The notes: generated from the letters alone by a model not told the origin. DNA of 34,178 bases from Mesorhizobium sp. 65-26 (GCA_001899205.1 MKVL01000029.1:1-34178); one strand, 5' to 3'; counted from the first letter of the stretch, positions 24,638 to 32,919 are shown. Program-made: numbers and translations.

Positions 24638-24695
24638 CCAACCGGGATCGATGACATCGATCCCGGTTGGTCATGCGCGTTTTATTTGCGCATGA
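24638..24695 (+). promoter_or_regulatory. Two strong hairpins between the paired binding-protein genes
   Basis: Hairpin 1 is a perfect 16-bp palindrome around one base: 24638-24653 (CCAACCGGGATCGATG) with 24655-24670. Hairpin 2 pairs TCATGCGC (24671-24678) with GCGCATGA (24688-24695) around the T-rich loop GTTTTATTT. They lie 32 bases after the first gene's stop and 39 before the second gene's ATG. Such structures between transporter genes can stabilise the upstream mRNA or partly terminate transcription, so unequal expression of the two copies is likely but unproven. Confidence 0.65.
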
Positions 24696-24733
24696 CAGAA
24701 GACATTGCTGGTAACAGAAAAGGGAATATTGCC

Positions 24734-25768
24734 ATGAATTTCAGATTGTCCGCCGCGACCGCGGCCTTGGCGCTGCTGGCCGCGACAGGCCTCGCCCACG
24801 CCGAGGGCACCCTCAACATCTACAACTGGGGCAACTACACCAACCCCGACGTCATCAAGAAGTTCGAGGAGAAGTACAACGTCAAGGTGACGATCACCGA
24901 CTACGATTCCAACGAGACCGCGCTTGCCAAGGTGCGGCAGGGCGGCAGCGGCTTCGATATCGCCGTCCCGTCGCAGACCCACCTGCCGATCTGGATCAAG
25001 GAAGGGCTTTTGCTCGAAACCAATCCGAGCGGCATGGAGAACGGCAAGAACATCGCGTCGGAATGGGCCAACCCCGATTTCGATCCCGGCCGCAAATACT
25101 CCGTGCCGTGGGCCTGGGGCACGGTCGGCATCGTCGTCAACACCAACACCTACAAGGGCGACATCAACACCTGGGGGATCGTTTTCGATACGCCCGACGA
25201 ACTGAAGGGCAAGGTCAACGTCGCTCCCGAAATGAAGGACGTCATGACCGCGGCTGTCCACTATGTCGGCGGCGAGCAATGCACGGCCGACAAGGAAGTG
25301 TTGAAGAAGGTACGCGACCTGCTGGTCGCGGCCAAGGCCAACTGGGTGTCCATGGAATACGGCGCCATCGACAGGATGAAGGCCGGCGACTTCCAGGCCT
25401 CGACCACCTGGAACGGAGCCGGGCTGCGCATCCGGCTGGCAAGGCCGGAAGTCCATTTCGGCTATCCGAAGGAAGGCTTCACCTACTGGAGCGACAACGT
25501 CGTCGTGCTCAAGGACGCCAAGAACGTCGAGAACGCCAAGCTGTTCCAGAACTTCATCATGGACCCCGAAGTCGCGGCACAGCTTTCCGCCTATCACCGC
25601 TATGCCAACGGCATCGCGGGTTCGGATAAGTTCATGCCGGCCGACATGAAGGACGCGCCCGAAATCGTCATTCCGGAGGCCAGCAAGCCGCATGGCACGA
25701 TGGCCATGATGTGCGCGCCGGAGACGGATGCGATCTACACCAAGATCTGGACCGAGCTTCGGAAGTAA
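24734..25768 (+). CDS. potF: Polyamine-binding periplasmic protein, copy 2
   Basis: This second PotD/PotF-family binding protein is 344 residues, with a signal peptide of about 22 residues ending GLAHA and the mature start EGTLNIYNWGNYTNPDVIKK. It shares long identical runs with copy 1, for example KNVENAKLFQNFIMDPEVAA. It differs at likely ligand-contact places: QTHLP for QTFVP, TWNGAGLRIR for DWNGSALRQR, and GYPKEGFTYWSDN for NYPKEGYGLWSDN. The ATG at 24734 is chosen over an in-frame ATG at 24686 because the signal peptide begins here and AGGGA lies upstream. The two copies may bind different amines and share one membrane complex. Confidence 0.92.
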   Translation: MNFRLSAATAALALLAATGLAHAEGTLNIYNWGNYTNPDVIKKFEEKYNVKVTITDYDSNETALAKVRQGGSGFDIAVPSQTHLPIWIKEGLLLETNPSGMENGKNIASEWANPDFDPGRKYSVPWAWGTVGIVVNTNTYKGDINTWGIVFDTPDELKGKVNVAPEMKDVMTAAVHYVGGEQCTADKEVLKKVRDLLVAAKANWVSMEYGAIDRMKAGDFQASTTWNGAGLRIRLARPEVHFGYPKEGFTYWSDNVVVLKDAKNVENAKLFQNFIMDPEVAAQLSAYHRYANGIAGSDKFMPADMKDAPEIVIPEASKPHGTMAMMCAPETDAIYTKIWTELRK

Positions 25769-25779
25769 GCCTACCATCG

Positions 25780-25812
25780 GAGCCCGGCGCCGCCTGGCGC
25801 CGGGCTCTTTTT
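25780..25812 (+). terminator. Strong rho-independent terminator after the transporter operon
   Basis: GAGCCCGGCGCC (25780-25791) pairs perfectly with GGCGCCGGGCTC (25796-25807) around a 4-base loop, followed by TTTTT (25808-25812). This is a textbook intrinsic terminator 12 bases after the copy 2 stop. It lies only 15 bases before the next start codon. Confidence 0.93.
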
Positions 25813-25827
25813 CAAGCCGGTGATGCC

Positions 25828-27024
25828 ATGAGTTCCTACCGCAACAGCGAAACGGCGCCTGCGATCATGCAAGGCTCGCCGCCGGCCATGGTTCCGCCGC
25901 GGCTCGACTGGGACAGGGCGCCCTGGAACCGCTGGTCGTTCCAGCACATACGCGAGCTCGTGCCGACCGTCGAAGTCTGGCGCGGCAATGGCCACCGGCG
26001 TAGGCTCGAGCGCGCCGAGATCGATCTCGACGGATTTGCGGTGGAAAGCTGCGAGGGCCGCCCGACCACGCTGGCCGGGTTTCTCGACGAGACCTACACG
26101 GACGGCTTCCTCGTGCTCAGGGACGGCAAGGTCGTCCATGAGCGCTATTTCAACGGCATGGACGAGCGTACGCTGCACCTGTCGCAGTCGATGGCGAAAT
26201 CGATTACCGCATCGGTATGCGGCATTCTCGTCGGACGCGGCCTGATCGATCCGGCCAGGCCGGCGAGTGATTATCTTCCGGAGCTTGGCGGCACCGCCTG
26301 GGCCGGCGCCAGTGTCCAGCAGGTGCTGGACATGACGACCGGCGTGCGCTTTTCCGAGGAATACACGGACCCTTACTCCGAGATCGGCCAGGTCGATGTC
26401 GCCAGCGGCTGGAAGCCGGTGCCGCCGGGCGGCGATCCGGATTTCCGCTGGCCCGCGCATATGTTCGAGCTGATCCTGCGGCTGAAGGACAAGACGCGCG
26501 AGCATGGCGCGGCCTTCGAATACCGGTCGATCGAAACCGACGTGCTCGCCTTCCTCATGGAGCGGGTGACGGGAAGGCGGCTTGCGCAACTCGTCTCGGA
26601 GGAGCTCTGGCAGAAGCTCGGCGCCGACGAGAGCGCCTGTTTCACCGTCGACAGCGCCGGCTACGCGCTGGCCGATGGCGGCTTCAACGCGACGCTGCGC
26701 GACTATGCCCGCTTCGGCCAGCTCATTCTCGACAATGGCGGCGGCATCGTGCCGGCCGGGTGGATCGAGGCGACCCGCAATGGCCGTCATGGCCCCGGTT
26801 TCAGTTCCAGCCTGCCGGAAGGCAGCTACCGCAACCAGTTCTGGATCGAGAACCCACGCTCGCGCGCCCTGATGTGCCGGGGCGTGTTCGGGCAATTGAT
26901 CCATATCGACTGGACGACCCGCATGGTCGTGGTCAAGCTTTCGAGCTATCCAGATTTCAGCAACCGCGCCTATTCGGTGGCGACGCTGAAGGCCGTGCAC
27001 GCGATCGCGGCGGCGCTCGCGTAA
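25828..27024 (+). CDS. NylB-like serine hydrolase (beta-lactamase fold), copy 1
   Basis: The 398-residue product belongs to the class C beta-lactamase-like serine hydrolases and resembles 6-aminohexanoate-dimer hydrolase (NylB), which cleaves the amide bond of linear aminohexanoate dimers. Shared features in order are NRWSFQHIRELVPT near residue 34, the nucleophile motif SMAK (Ser121, Lys124), SDYLPELGG, VLDMTTGVRFSEEYTDP with Tyr179 (like NylB Tyr170), and EYRSIETDVLAF with Tyr232 (like NylB Tyr215). The GIHG motif of NylB is replaced by GVFG. No signal peptide is seen. The start at 25828 leaves out the terminator; ATGs at 25867 and 25888 are alternatives. The natural substrate is unknown. 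Confidence 0.87.
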   Translation: MSSYRNSETAPAIMQGSPPAMVPPRLDWDRAPWNRWSFQHIRELVPTVEVWRGNGHRRRLERAEIDLDGFAVESCEGRPTTLAGFLDETYTDGFLVLRDGKVVHERYFNGMDERTLHLSQSMAKSITASVCGILVGRGLIDPARPASDYLPELGGTAWAGASVQQVLDMTTGVRFSEEYTDPYSEIGQVDVASGWKPVPPGGDPDFRWPAHMFELILRLKDKTREHGAAFEYRSIETDVLAFLMERVTGRRLAQLVSEELWQKLGADESACFTVDSAGYALADGGFNATLRDYARFGQLILDNGGGIVPAGWIEATRNGRHGPGFSSSLPEGSYRNQFWIENPRSRALMCRGVFGQLIHIDWTTRMVVVKLSSYPDFSNRAYSVATLKAVHAIAAALA

Positions 27025-27063
27025 GAAGCAACCAACCCTCAGGAAGACCCGGAAGGAAACGCC

Positions 27064-28242
27064 ATGTCAGGCAAGACCGCATTCGAGACCGCAAACGGCT
27101 TTCGCCGCGACGAGGTGCGGCTCGCCAACTGGCGCGAGAGCCCATTCAACCGATGGTCGTTCCAGAACGTCGGCGAGCTGATCCCGTCGGCGACGATCGT
27201 GGCGGCACCGACGGGACCCGAAGCGCCGGCGAAGGACCTCGCCGGCCTGCTGGCCGAGAAGGTCACGCTCGCCGACGCGCCGGAGACGGTCGCTGCCTTC
27301 CTCGAGCGATCCCATACCGATGCGCTGACCGTCATGAAGGGCGGCAGGCTGGTGGGCGACTGGTTCGCGCCGCACATGGCCTTCGGCGCCCGCCACATCA
27401 TCTTCTCCATCAGCAAGTCGCTGACGGCGATCGTCGCCGGCATCCTGGAAGGCGAGGGGGTCTTCGACCCGGATGCGCCGGTGATCAGCTACCTTCCCGA
27501 GGCCAAGGGCTCGGCCTATGGCGACGCCAGCGCGCGGCATGTGCTCGACATGAGCGTCAGCCTCGATTTCGAGGAGGCCTATCTCGATCCGGAAAGCCTG
27601 TTTGCGCGCTATCGTCGCGCGACGCTGTGGAATCCGGGCGGCGGCACGGAAAGCCTGCGCGAGTTCATCGTCAGCCTGCAGCGCCTCGCCGAGCCGCATG
27701 GCGAGACCTTCCGCTATCGCTCGCCCAATTCCGATCTGCTCGGCATCCTCCTCGAACGCGCGTCCGGCCTGCGCTTCACCGATCTTCTGCGCGACAAGCT
27801 GTGGCGGCCGCTCGGCGCCGCGAGCGATGCCTCGGTCGCTGTGGACATGGAAGGCACGGCGCGCACCGCCGGCGGCATGTCGGTGACGCCGCGCGATCTC
27901 GCGCGCGTCGGCGAGATGATGCGCCAGGGCGGAACGGCCGATGGCCGCCGAGTCGTGCCTGAAGCCTGGGTGCGCGACACGACCAGCGCCGGCAGCGCCG
28001 AGGCCTGGCAGCGCGGCGCGATGGCGTTCCTGTTCCCGCAGGGGCGCTACCGCAACAAATGGTACCAGACCGGCGCGGCCAGTGGCGCCTATTGCGGTAT
28101 CGGCATCCATGGCCAGTGGCTCTACATCGATCCGAATAGCGAGGTGGTGATCGCCAAGATGTCATCGCAGCCGCTGCCGGTCGATGACCCGCTGGATGGC
28201 GAGATCGTGACGTTCCTCGATGCGTTGAGCCGGATGGCCTGA
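27064..28242 (+). CDS. NylB-like serine hydrolase (beta-lactamase fold), copy 2
   Basis: This is a second hydrolase of the same family, 392 residues, without a signal peptide. It has NRWSFQNVGELIPSA near residue 29, the nucleophile motif SISK (Ser115, Lys118), VLDMSVSLDFEEAYLDPES with Tyr173, and FRYRSPNSDLLGILLERASG with Tyr218. Unlike copy 1 it keeps the NylB-type GIGIHGQWLYIDP near the C-terminus. It begins 39 bases after copy 1, with GGAAGGAAA before the ATG, so the two form an operon. The copies are clearly diverged, so they may act on different amides. Assignment to amide or ester hydrolysis follows from the family; the substrate is unknown. Confidence 0.87.
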   Translation: MSGKTAFETANGFRRDEVRLANWRESPFNRWSFQNVGELIPSATIVAAPTGPEAPAKDLAGLLAEKVTLADAPETVAAFLERSHTDALTVMKGGRLVGDWFAPHMAFGARHIIFSISKSLTAIVAGILEGEGVFDPDAPVISYLPEAKGSAYGDASARHVLDMSVSLDFEEAYLDPESLFARYRRATLWNPGGGTESLREFIVSLQRLAEPHGETFRYRSPNSDLLGILLERASGLRFTDLLRDKLWRPLGAASDASVAVDMEGTARTAGGMSVTPRDLARVGEMMRQGGTADGRRVVPEAWVRDTTSAGSAEAWQRGAMAFLFPQGRYRNKWYQTGAASGAYCGIGIHGQWLYIDPNSEVVIAKMSSQPLPVDDPLDGEIVTFLDALSRMA

Positions 28243-28369
28243 TCCGCATGTCCTGATCCGCCCTCGCTGGCCGAGGCGCTTTCCTGTGGACCCCGTCCAC
28301 GGTTGAAGGCGCCACGGTTGGCGCGGCAAGCGTCCCGGCCTATTGTCCCCGCCTTTCGAAGGGACAAGC

Positions 28370-30688
28370 ATGGCATCGGACAGCAAGCGCATCGCAACGA
28401 TCATCGCCGGCGAGATCACGGCGCGGCCGGAACAGGTGGCGGCGGCGATCGGCCTGCTTGACGAGGGCGCCACGGTGCCTTTCGTCGCGCGCTACCGCAA
28501 GGAAGCCACGGGCGGGCTCGACGATACGCAATTGCGCCTTCTGGCCGAGCGCCTGGCCTATCTGCGCGAGCTCGACGCCCGTCGCGACGCCATCCTCGGT
28601 TCCATCCGCGAGCAAGGCAAGCTGACCGAGGAACTGGAAGCCAAGATCGCCGGTGCGGCGACCAAGGCCGAGCTCGAGGACATCTACCTGCCCTACAAGC
28701 CCAAGCGGCGCACCAAGGCCGAGATCGCGCGCGAGCGCGGGTTGGGACCACTGGCCGAAGCGATCCTGGCCGACCGCGCGGCGGTGCCGGCCGAGCTGGC
28801 ACAGGCCTATCTCGGCGAGGAAGTGCCGGATGCCAAGGCGGCGCTCGATGGCGCCCGCGACATCCTCTCCGAGCAGTTCGCGGAAAATGCCGAACTGGTG
28901 GGCAAGCTGCGCACCCATATGCAGGAACGCGCATTCCTGCGCGCGCGCGTCGTGGACGGCAAGCAGGAGGCCGGCGCCAAGTTCTCCGACTATTTCGATC
29001 ATTCCGAGCGCTGGTCGGGCGTGCCCAGCCATCGCGCGCTGGCGATGCTGCGCGGGCGCAACGAGGACGTGCTGACGCTCGACATCGATGTCGATGCCGA
29101 CGACACCTCGCCGGTGAAGCCGGTTGAGCGGATGATCGCCAATGCCTATTCGATCGGTAGCCAGTTGCCCGGCGACCGCTGGCTGATGGACGTTGCCGGC
29201 TGGACATGGCGCATCAAGCTGTCGCTGCATCTTACGCTCGACCTGATGCGCGACCTGCGCGAGCGTGCCGAGGAAGAGGCCATCCGCGTCTTTGCCCGCA
29301 ATCTGAGGGATCTGCTGCTTGCCGCGCCCGCCGGCTCGCGGGCGACGATGGGGCTGGATCCGGGCATTCGCACCGGCGTGAAGGTGGCAGTGGTGGACGG
29401 CACCGGCAAGCTGGTGGCGACGACGACCGTCTATCCGTTCCAGCCGAAGAACGACCTGCGCGGCGCGCAGGCGGAGCTGGGGCGTCTCATCCGGCAGCAC
29501 AAGGTTGAGCTGATCTCGATCGGTAACGGCACGGCCAGCCGCGAGACCGAAAAGATGGTGGCCGACCTGCTGGCGGACCTGCCGGCGGATGCCGGTCCGA
29601 AGCCTCTCAAGGTGATCGTCAGCGAGGCGGGCGCATCGGTCTATTCAGCCTCCGCGACCGCAGCGGCCGAATTCCCCGACCTCGACGTGTCGCTGCGCGG
29701 CGCTGTATCGATCGCACGACGGCTGCAGGATCCGCTGGCGGAATTGGTCAAGATCGAGCCGAAGTCGATCGGCGTCGGCCAGTACCAGCACGATGTCGAC
29801 CAGCACCGGCTCGGCCGCTCGCTGGAAGCGGTGGTGGAAGACGCCGTCAACGCCGTTGGCGTCGACCTCAACACGGCGTCGGCGCCGCTCCTGGCGCGCG
29901 TGTCCGGCCTCGGCGTCTCGCTCGCCGATGCGATCGTGGCGCATCGCGACGCGCGAGGACCTTTCGCTACCCGTCGCGAGTTGCTTGAAGTGTCCCGCCT
30001 CGGACCCCGCGCCTTCGAACAATGCGCCGGCTTCCTGCGTATCCCCAACGGTTCGGAGCCGCTCGACGCCTCCTCCGTGCATCCGGAAGCCTACGGCGTG
30101 GCGAAGAAGATCGTCGCCGCGTGCGGTCGCGATGTGCGCGCGCTGATGGGCGATAGCGCGGCGCTCAAGGCGCTCGATCCGCGTGTCTTCGTCGACGAGC
30201 GCTTCGGCCTGCCGACGGTGCGCGACATACTGGCTGAACTGGAGAAGCCGGGCCGCGACCCGCGCCCGGGCTTCAAGACGGCGACTTTCGCGGAGGGTGT
30301 CGACGACATCAAGGACCTGAAGCCGGGCATGCTGCTGGAAGGCACTGTCACCAACGTCGCCGCCTTCGGCGCTTTCGTCGACATCGGCGTCCACCAGGAC
30401 GGCCTTGTCCACGTCTCGCAACTGGCCGATCGCTTCGTCAAGGATGCTCATGACGTGGTCAAGGCCGGCGACGTGGTGAAGGTGCGCGTCGTCGAGGTCG
30501 ACATCAAGCGCAAGCGCATTGGTCTTTCCATGCGCAAGGACGGCGATGGCGGCGCGCCGCGCGGCGGCCCGCGCGACAGCGGCGGCGGACGTCCGGCGCC
30601 GAGATCGCCGACACCCCAGCGTCAGCCGGAGAAGCCCTCTCAGGGTTCGTTCGGCGCGGCCCTGGCGGATGCGCTGAAGCGGAAGTAG
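28370..30688 (+). CDS. tex: Tex-family RNA-binding transcription accessory protein
   Basis: Tex is a conserved cytoplasmic nucleic-acid-binding protein related to eukaryotic Spt6, involved in transcription. The 772-residue product has the Tex N-terminal domain (about 1-200, with [20 protein letters not shown]), a YqgF/RNase H-like domain from about 325 ([17 protein letters not shown]), and a helix-hairpin-helix region at about 495-560 ([16 protein letters not shown]). The S1 RNA-binding domain spans about 647-722 ([20 protein letters not shown]). The tail is rich in Gly, Arg and Pro. GAAGGGA precedes the ATG. The upstream 127 bases hold a short GTGGAC/GTCCAC hairpin at 28286-28300 and no gene. 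Confidence 0.97.
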   Translation: MASDSKRIATIIAGEITARPEQVAAAIGLLDEGATVPFVARYRKEATGGLDDTQLRLLAERLAYLRELDARRDAILGSIREQGKLTEELEAKIAGAATKAELEDIYLPYKPKRRTKAEIARERGLGPLAEAILADRAAVPAELAQAYLGEEVPDAKAALDGARDILSEQFAENAELVGKLRTHMQERAFLRARVVDGKQEAGAKFSDYFDHSERWSGVPSHRALAMLRGRNEDVLTLDIDVDADDTSPVKPVERMIANAYSIGSQLPGDRWLMDVAGWTWRIKLSLHLTLDLMRDLRERAEEEAIRVFARNLRDLLLAAPAGSRATMGLDPGIRTGVKVAVVDGTGKLVATTTVYPFQPKNDLRGAQAELGRLIRQHKVELISIGNGTASRETEKMVADLLADLPADAGPKPLKVIVSEAGASVYSASATAAAEFPDLDVSLRGAVSIARRLQDPLAELVKIEPKSIGVGQYQHDVDQHRLGRSLEAVVEDAVNAVGVDLNTASAPLLARVSGLGVSLADAIVAHRDARGPFATRRELLEVSRLGPRAFEQCAGFLRIPNGSEPLDASSVHPEAYGVAKKIVAACGRDVRALMGDSAALKALDPRVFVDERFGLPTVRDILAELEKPGRDPRPGFKTATFAEGVDDIKDLKPGMLLEGTVTNVAAFGAFVDIGVHQDGLVHVSQLADRFVKDAHDVVKAGDVVKVRVVEVDIKRKRIGLSMRKDGDGGAPRGGPRDSGGGRPAPRSPTPQRQPEKPSQGSFGAALADALKRK

Positions 30689-30712
30689 CAGTCCGCGATC
30701 AGATGGCGGCCA

Positions 30713-30740
30713 CAGCGTCCTTTGCGCGCAAAGGACGCTG
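30713..30740. terminator. Perfect 28-base palindrome between convergent genes
   Basis: CAGCGTCCTTTGCG (30713-30726) is followed directly by its reverse complement (30727-30740), then TATATTT on the plus strand. It lies 24 bases after the tex stop and 5 bases beyond the stop of the convergent araC-type gene. It probably ends transcription from both sides, more convincingly for tex because of the AT-rich tail. Confidence 0.6.
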
Positions 30741-30745
30741 TATAT

Positions 30746-31759
30746 TTAACGCATGATCCTGTCCGAAAATCGATTTCGATTTTCGGGGTCGTGCGTCAGA
30801 TCGCGCCGGTTGGCGTTGGCGGGCTCGCCCGAACCGTGGGCAGGGGCGGCCCTGCGGCCCCGCCCGTACTGGCGGGGCGAGCGGCCCATGACGCGCTTGA
30901 ACGCCGTGCTGAAGGCGCTTTCGGATTCGTAGCCGAGTGACAGCGCGATGACGGCGACCGGGTCGCTGGAATTCGTCAGCCGGTCGCCTGCCAGCATCAT
31001 GCGCCAGCGTGTCAGGTAATCCATCGCCGACGTGCCGACCATCTGCTTGAAGCGTTGCGCGAAGTTCGATCGCGACATGCCGGCGCGCGCGGCGAGCATC
31101 TGCAGGGTCCAGCCATGGGCCGGGTCCTCGTGCATGGCGCCGATCGCCGCGCCGATATGTTTGTCGGTCAAGGCAAACAGCCAGCCGACGCCGCTGCCGA
31201 ACTTGTCGGCCATATGCAGGCGCAGCGCCTCGATCAGGATCATGTGCGCGAGGTGCTGGACCACGAGGAAACTTCCGGGCTGTCGCTCGCGCAGTTCCCG
31301 CATCATCCGTTCCACCGGCCAGCGCAACGGCGAGTCGTCCGGCTGCGCGCGAATATGCACGATCGGCGGCAACATCCTGAGCAGGATACCGGCGTGGTCG
31401 CCCGATAGGGCGAAACGGCTGCTTACCAGCAGGCAATCGCCGCCGCCGTTGAAGGAACGGATCGAGCCGGTGCGCGCTGGCGAGAAGATGGCACCGGCGT
31501 CGGTGGGCTCCAGGCCGAGGTCACTGGCGACGCGAAAAGGCCAGCCGCGCGGCAGCAGGAAACAGTCGCCCGGCTCCAGGTGCACGGGTTCTGCGACGCC
31601 GTCCACGGCCAGCCAGCAATGGCCGGAGACGATGGCGCCGCATTTGATGCCACGCTGCTGGTCGGGAAACTGGATCGACCATTCGCCGCCCGCGTCGAGG
31701 CCGGCGGAGAGGTAGTTGCGTGGCTCCAGCAGCGAGAGCACGTCTGAAAGCGGATCCAT
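30746..31759 (-). CDS. AraC-family transcriptional regulator
   Basis: The 337-residue product has an N-terminal cupin-type effector domain ([35 protein letters not shown]). The C-terminal AraC double helix-turn-helix spans about residues 205-300 ([48 protein letters not shown]). The ATG at 31759 starts [11 protein letters not shown]; a longer frame to 31819 exists but adds residues not typical of the family. The last 16 residues ([16 protein letters not shown]) are encoded by a palindromic repeat and are probably not part of the fold. It is divergent from an SDR-type gene and likely controls it; the effector is unknown. Confidence 0.9.
   Translation of the reverse strand: MDPLSDVLSLLEPRNYLSAGLDAGGEWSIQFPDQQRGIKCGAIVSGHCWLAVDGVAEPVHLEPGDCFLLPRGWPFRVASDLGLEPTDAGAIFSPARTGSIRSFNGGGDCLLVSSRFALSGDHAGILLRMLPPIVHIRAQPDDSPLRWPVERMMRELRERQPGSFLVVQHLAHMILIEALRLHMADKFGSGVGWLFALTDKHIGAAIGAMHEDPAHGWTLQMLAARAGMSRSNFAQRFKQMVGTSAMDYLTRWRMMLAGDRLTNSSDPVAVIALSLGYESESAFSTAFKRVMGRSPRQYGRGRRAAPAHGSGEPANANRRDLTHDPENRNRFSDRIMR
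30751..30795. repeat. Dispersed palindromic repeat, type 1
   Basis: CCGAAAATCGA (30763-30773) and TCGATTTTCGG (30776-30786) are perfect arms around TT. The outer arms, GCATGA (30751-30756) and TCGTGC (30789-30794), match apart from one wobble pair. I recall elements of this form as frequent in Mesorhizobium genomes, but copy number cannot be checked here. It overlaps the 3' end of the AraC-family gene. Confidence 0.7.
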
Positions 31760-31772
31760 GGATTTCCGGACG

Positions 31773-31801
31773 ATTGCAAAGATATTGCGGACCTTACCGC
31801 A
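31773..31801. promoter_or_regulatory. Candidate operator between the AraC-type regulator and the SDR gene
   Basis: ATTGC occurs at 31773-31777 and 31784-31788, exactly 11 bases apart, about one helical turn, as in many AraC-family half-sites. It overlaps a small inverted repeat TGCGG/CCGCA (31786-31790/31797-31801). It lies 14 bases upstream of the regulator start and about 84 bases upstream of the SDR start. This is a pattern match only. Confidence 0.3.
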
Positions 31802-31884
31802 TGGATCGTCTTTTCTCAATCTCCTATCTCCCTTGTCGCCGGATCGCTTCTCGATTCCGGACCAGATCAGAAGGAGATGTCTTG

Positions 31885-32781
31885 ATGCGTGTCTTCGTCA
31901 CCGGTGCCACCGGATTTGTCGGATCCGCCGTCGTGCGGGAACTCGTCGGCGCGGGCCACGAGGTGCTTGGTCTCACGCGCTCGGATGCCGGCGCCAGGGC
32001 GCTTGCCGATGCCGGCGCCAAGGCGCATCGCGGCGACCTTGGCGACCTCGAGAGCCTGCGCGCCGGCGCGGCCGAGGCGGATGGCGTCGTCCACACCGCC
32101 TTCAATCATGACTTCTCGCGGTTCGCGGCAAATTGCGAGGAGGACCGGCGCGCCATCGCGGCGATGGGCGCTGTGCTCGAGGGTTCGGATCGTCCGCTTC
32201 TCGTGACGTCGGGGCTGGCTCTGATGGTGTCGGGCGACATGGCGACGGAGGATGATCCGCCGGTTCCGACGACGCCGGACTATCCGCGGGCGTCGGAAGC
32301 CGCCGCCGCCGCGCTTGTCTCGCGCGGCGTGCGCGCCTCGGTGGTGCGGCTGCCGCCCTCCGTCCACGGCGATGGCGATCATGGCTTCGTCCCACGCCTC
32401 ATCGCCATCGCCCGCGAAAAGGGCGTGTCGGCCTATATAGGCGAGGGGCTGAACCGCTGGCCGGCGGTGCATCGCTTCGACGCTGCGTCTCTGTTCAGGC
32501 TGGCGCTCGAAAACGGGGCGGGCGGTGCCCGCTACCACGCGGTGGGCGACGAGGGCGTGCCGACCCGCGAGATCGCCGAGGTTATCGGCCGCCGTCTGGG
32601 CCTGCCCGTGGTCTCGAAGCCACAGGAACAGGCCGCCGACCATTTCGGCTTCCTGGGAGCTTTCTTCGGCCGCGACAGCCGGGCGTCAAGCGCGCTGACC
32701 CGCAAGGCGCTGGGCTGGCAACCGAAACAGCCGGGCCTTGTCGCGGATCTCGACCGCGCAGGCGGCTACTTCCAGGGCTGA
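31885..32781 (+). CDS. Atypical SDR-family NAD(P)-dependent oxidoreductase or epimerase-like protein
   Basis: The 298-residue product has a Rossmann N-terminus, [20 protein letters not shown], with the GxxGxxG nucleotide motif at 7-13. [20 protein letters not shown] and [20 protein letters not shown] are typical of NAD-dependent epimerase/dehydratase-like SDRs. The usual catalytic YxxxK is not intact: Tyr133 is followed by PRAS, so residue 137 is Ser, as in the atypical subgroup. AAGGAGA precedes the ATG at 31885; longer in-frame starts run into the regulator region. It is divergent from the AraC-family gene, which probably regulates it. The substrate is unknown. Confidence 0.88.
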   Translation: MRVFVTGATGFVGSAVVRELVGAGHEVLGLTRSDAGARALADAGAKAHRGDLGDLESLRAGAAEADGVVHTAFNHDFSRFAANCEEDRRAIAAMGAVLEGSDRPLLVTSGLALMVSGDMATEDDPPVPTTPDYPRASEAAAAALVSRGVRASVVRLPPSVHGDGDHGFVPRLIAIAREKGVSAYIGEGLNRWPAVHRFDAASLFRLALENGAGGARYHAVGDEGVPTREIAEVIGRRLGLPVVSKPQEQAADHFGFLGAFFGRDSRASSALTRKALGWQPKQPGLVADLDRAGGYFQG

Positions 32782-32814
32782 GTGTGGGAGCAATGGCGGC
32801 ATGGGCGGGGACCG

Positions 32815-32861
32815 CGCATGCCGCTATCCCAAAACAACTTCGTTCTTTTGGGCGACATGCG
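32815..32861. repeat. 47-bp palindromic repeat, type 2, unit A
   Basis: This imperfect inverted repeat has outer arms CGCATG and CATGCG, and inner arms CCCAAAA and TTTTGGG around a variable centre. It lies 34 bases after the SDR stop. It is closely similar to unit B 11 bases downstream, in the same orientation. It may also help end transcription between the convergent SDR and LysR genes. Confidence 0.75.
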
Positions 32862-32872
32862 GTTTTGCCTGG

Positions 32873-32919
32873 CGCATGTCGCTACTCCAAGACAACTGCG
32901 TTCTTTTGGGCGACATGCG
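32873..32919. repeat. 47-bp palindromic repeat, type 2, unit B
   Basis: Same length and layout as unit A (CGCATGTCGC start, TTTTGGGCGACATGCG end), with an inner arm weakened to TCCAAGA. Its bases 32882-32919 encode the last 12 residues and the stop of the LysR-family gene. I recall similar elements from Mesorhizobium genomes, but this is unchecked. Confidence 0.75.

Noticed and set aside
25711-25827. Upstream extension of the first NylB-like hydrolase
   Set aside because: It would read through the end of the binding-protein gene and the terminator hairpin; family similarity begins after 25828.
27067-28110. 347-residue open frame on the minus strand
   Set aside because: It is antisense to the second NylB-like hydrolase and has no family features.
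32815-32919. Possible CRISPR array
   Set aside because: There are only two units with an 11-base gap, each an internal palindrome, and no cas gene; it is a palindromic repeat pair.
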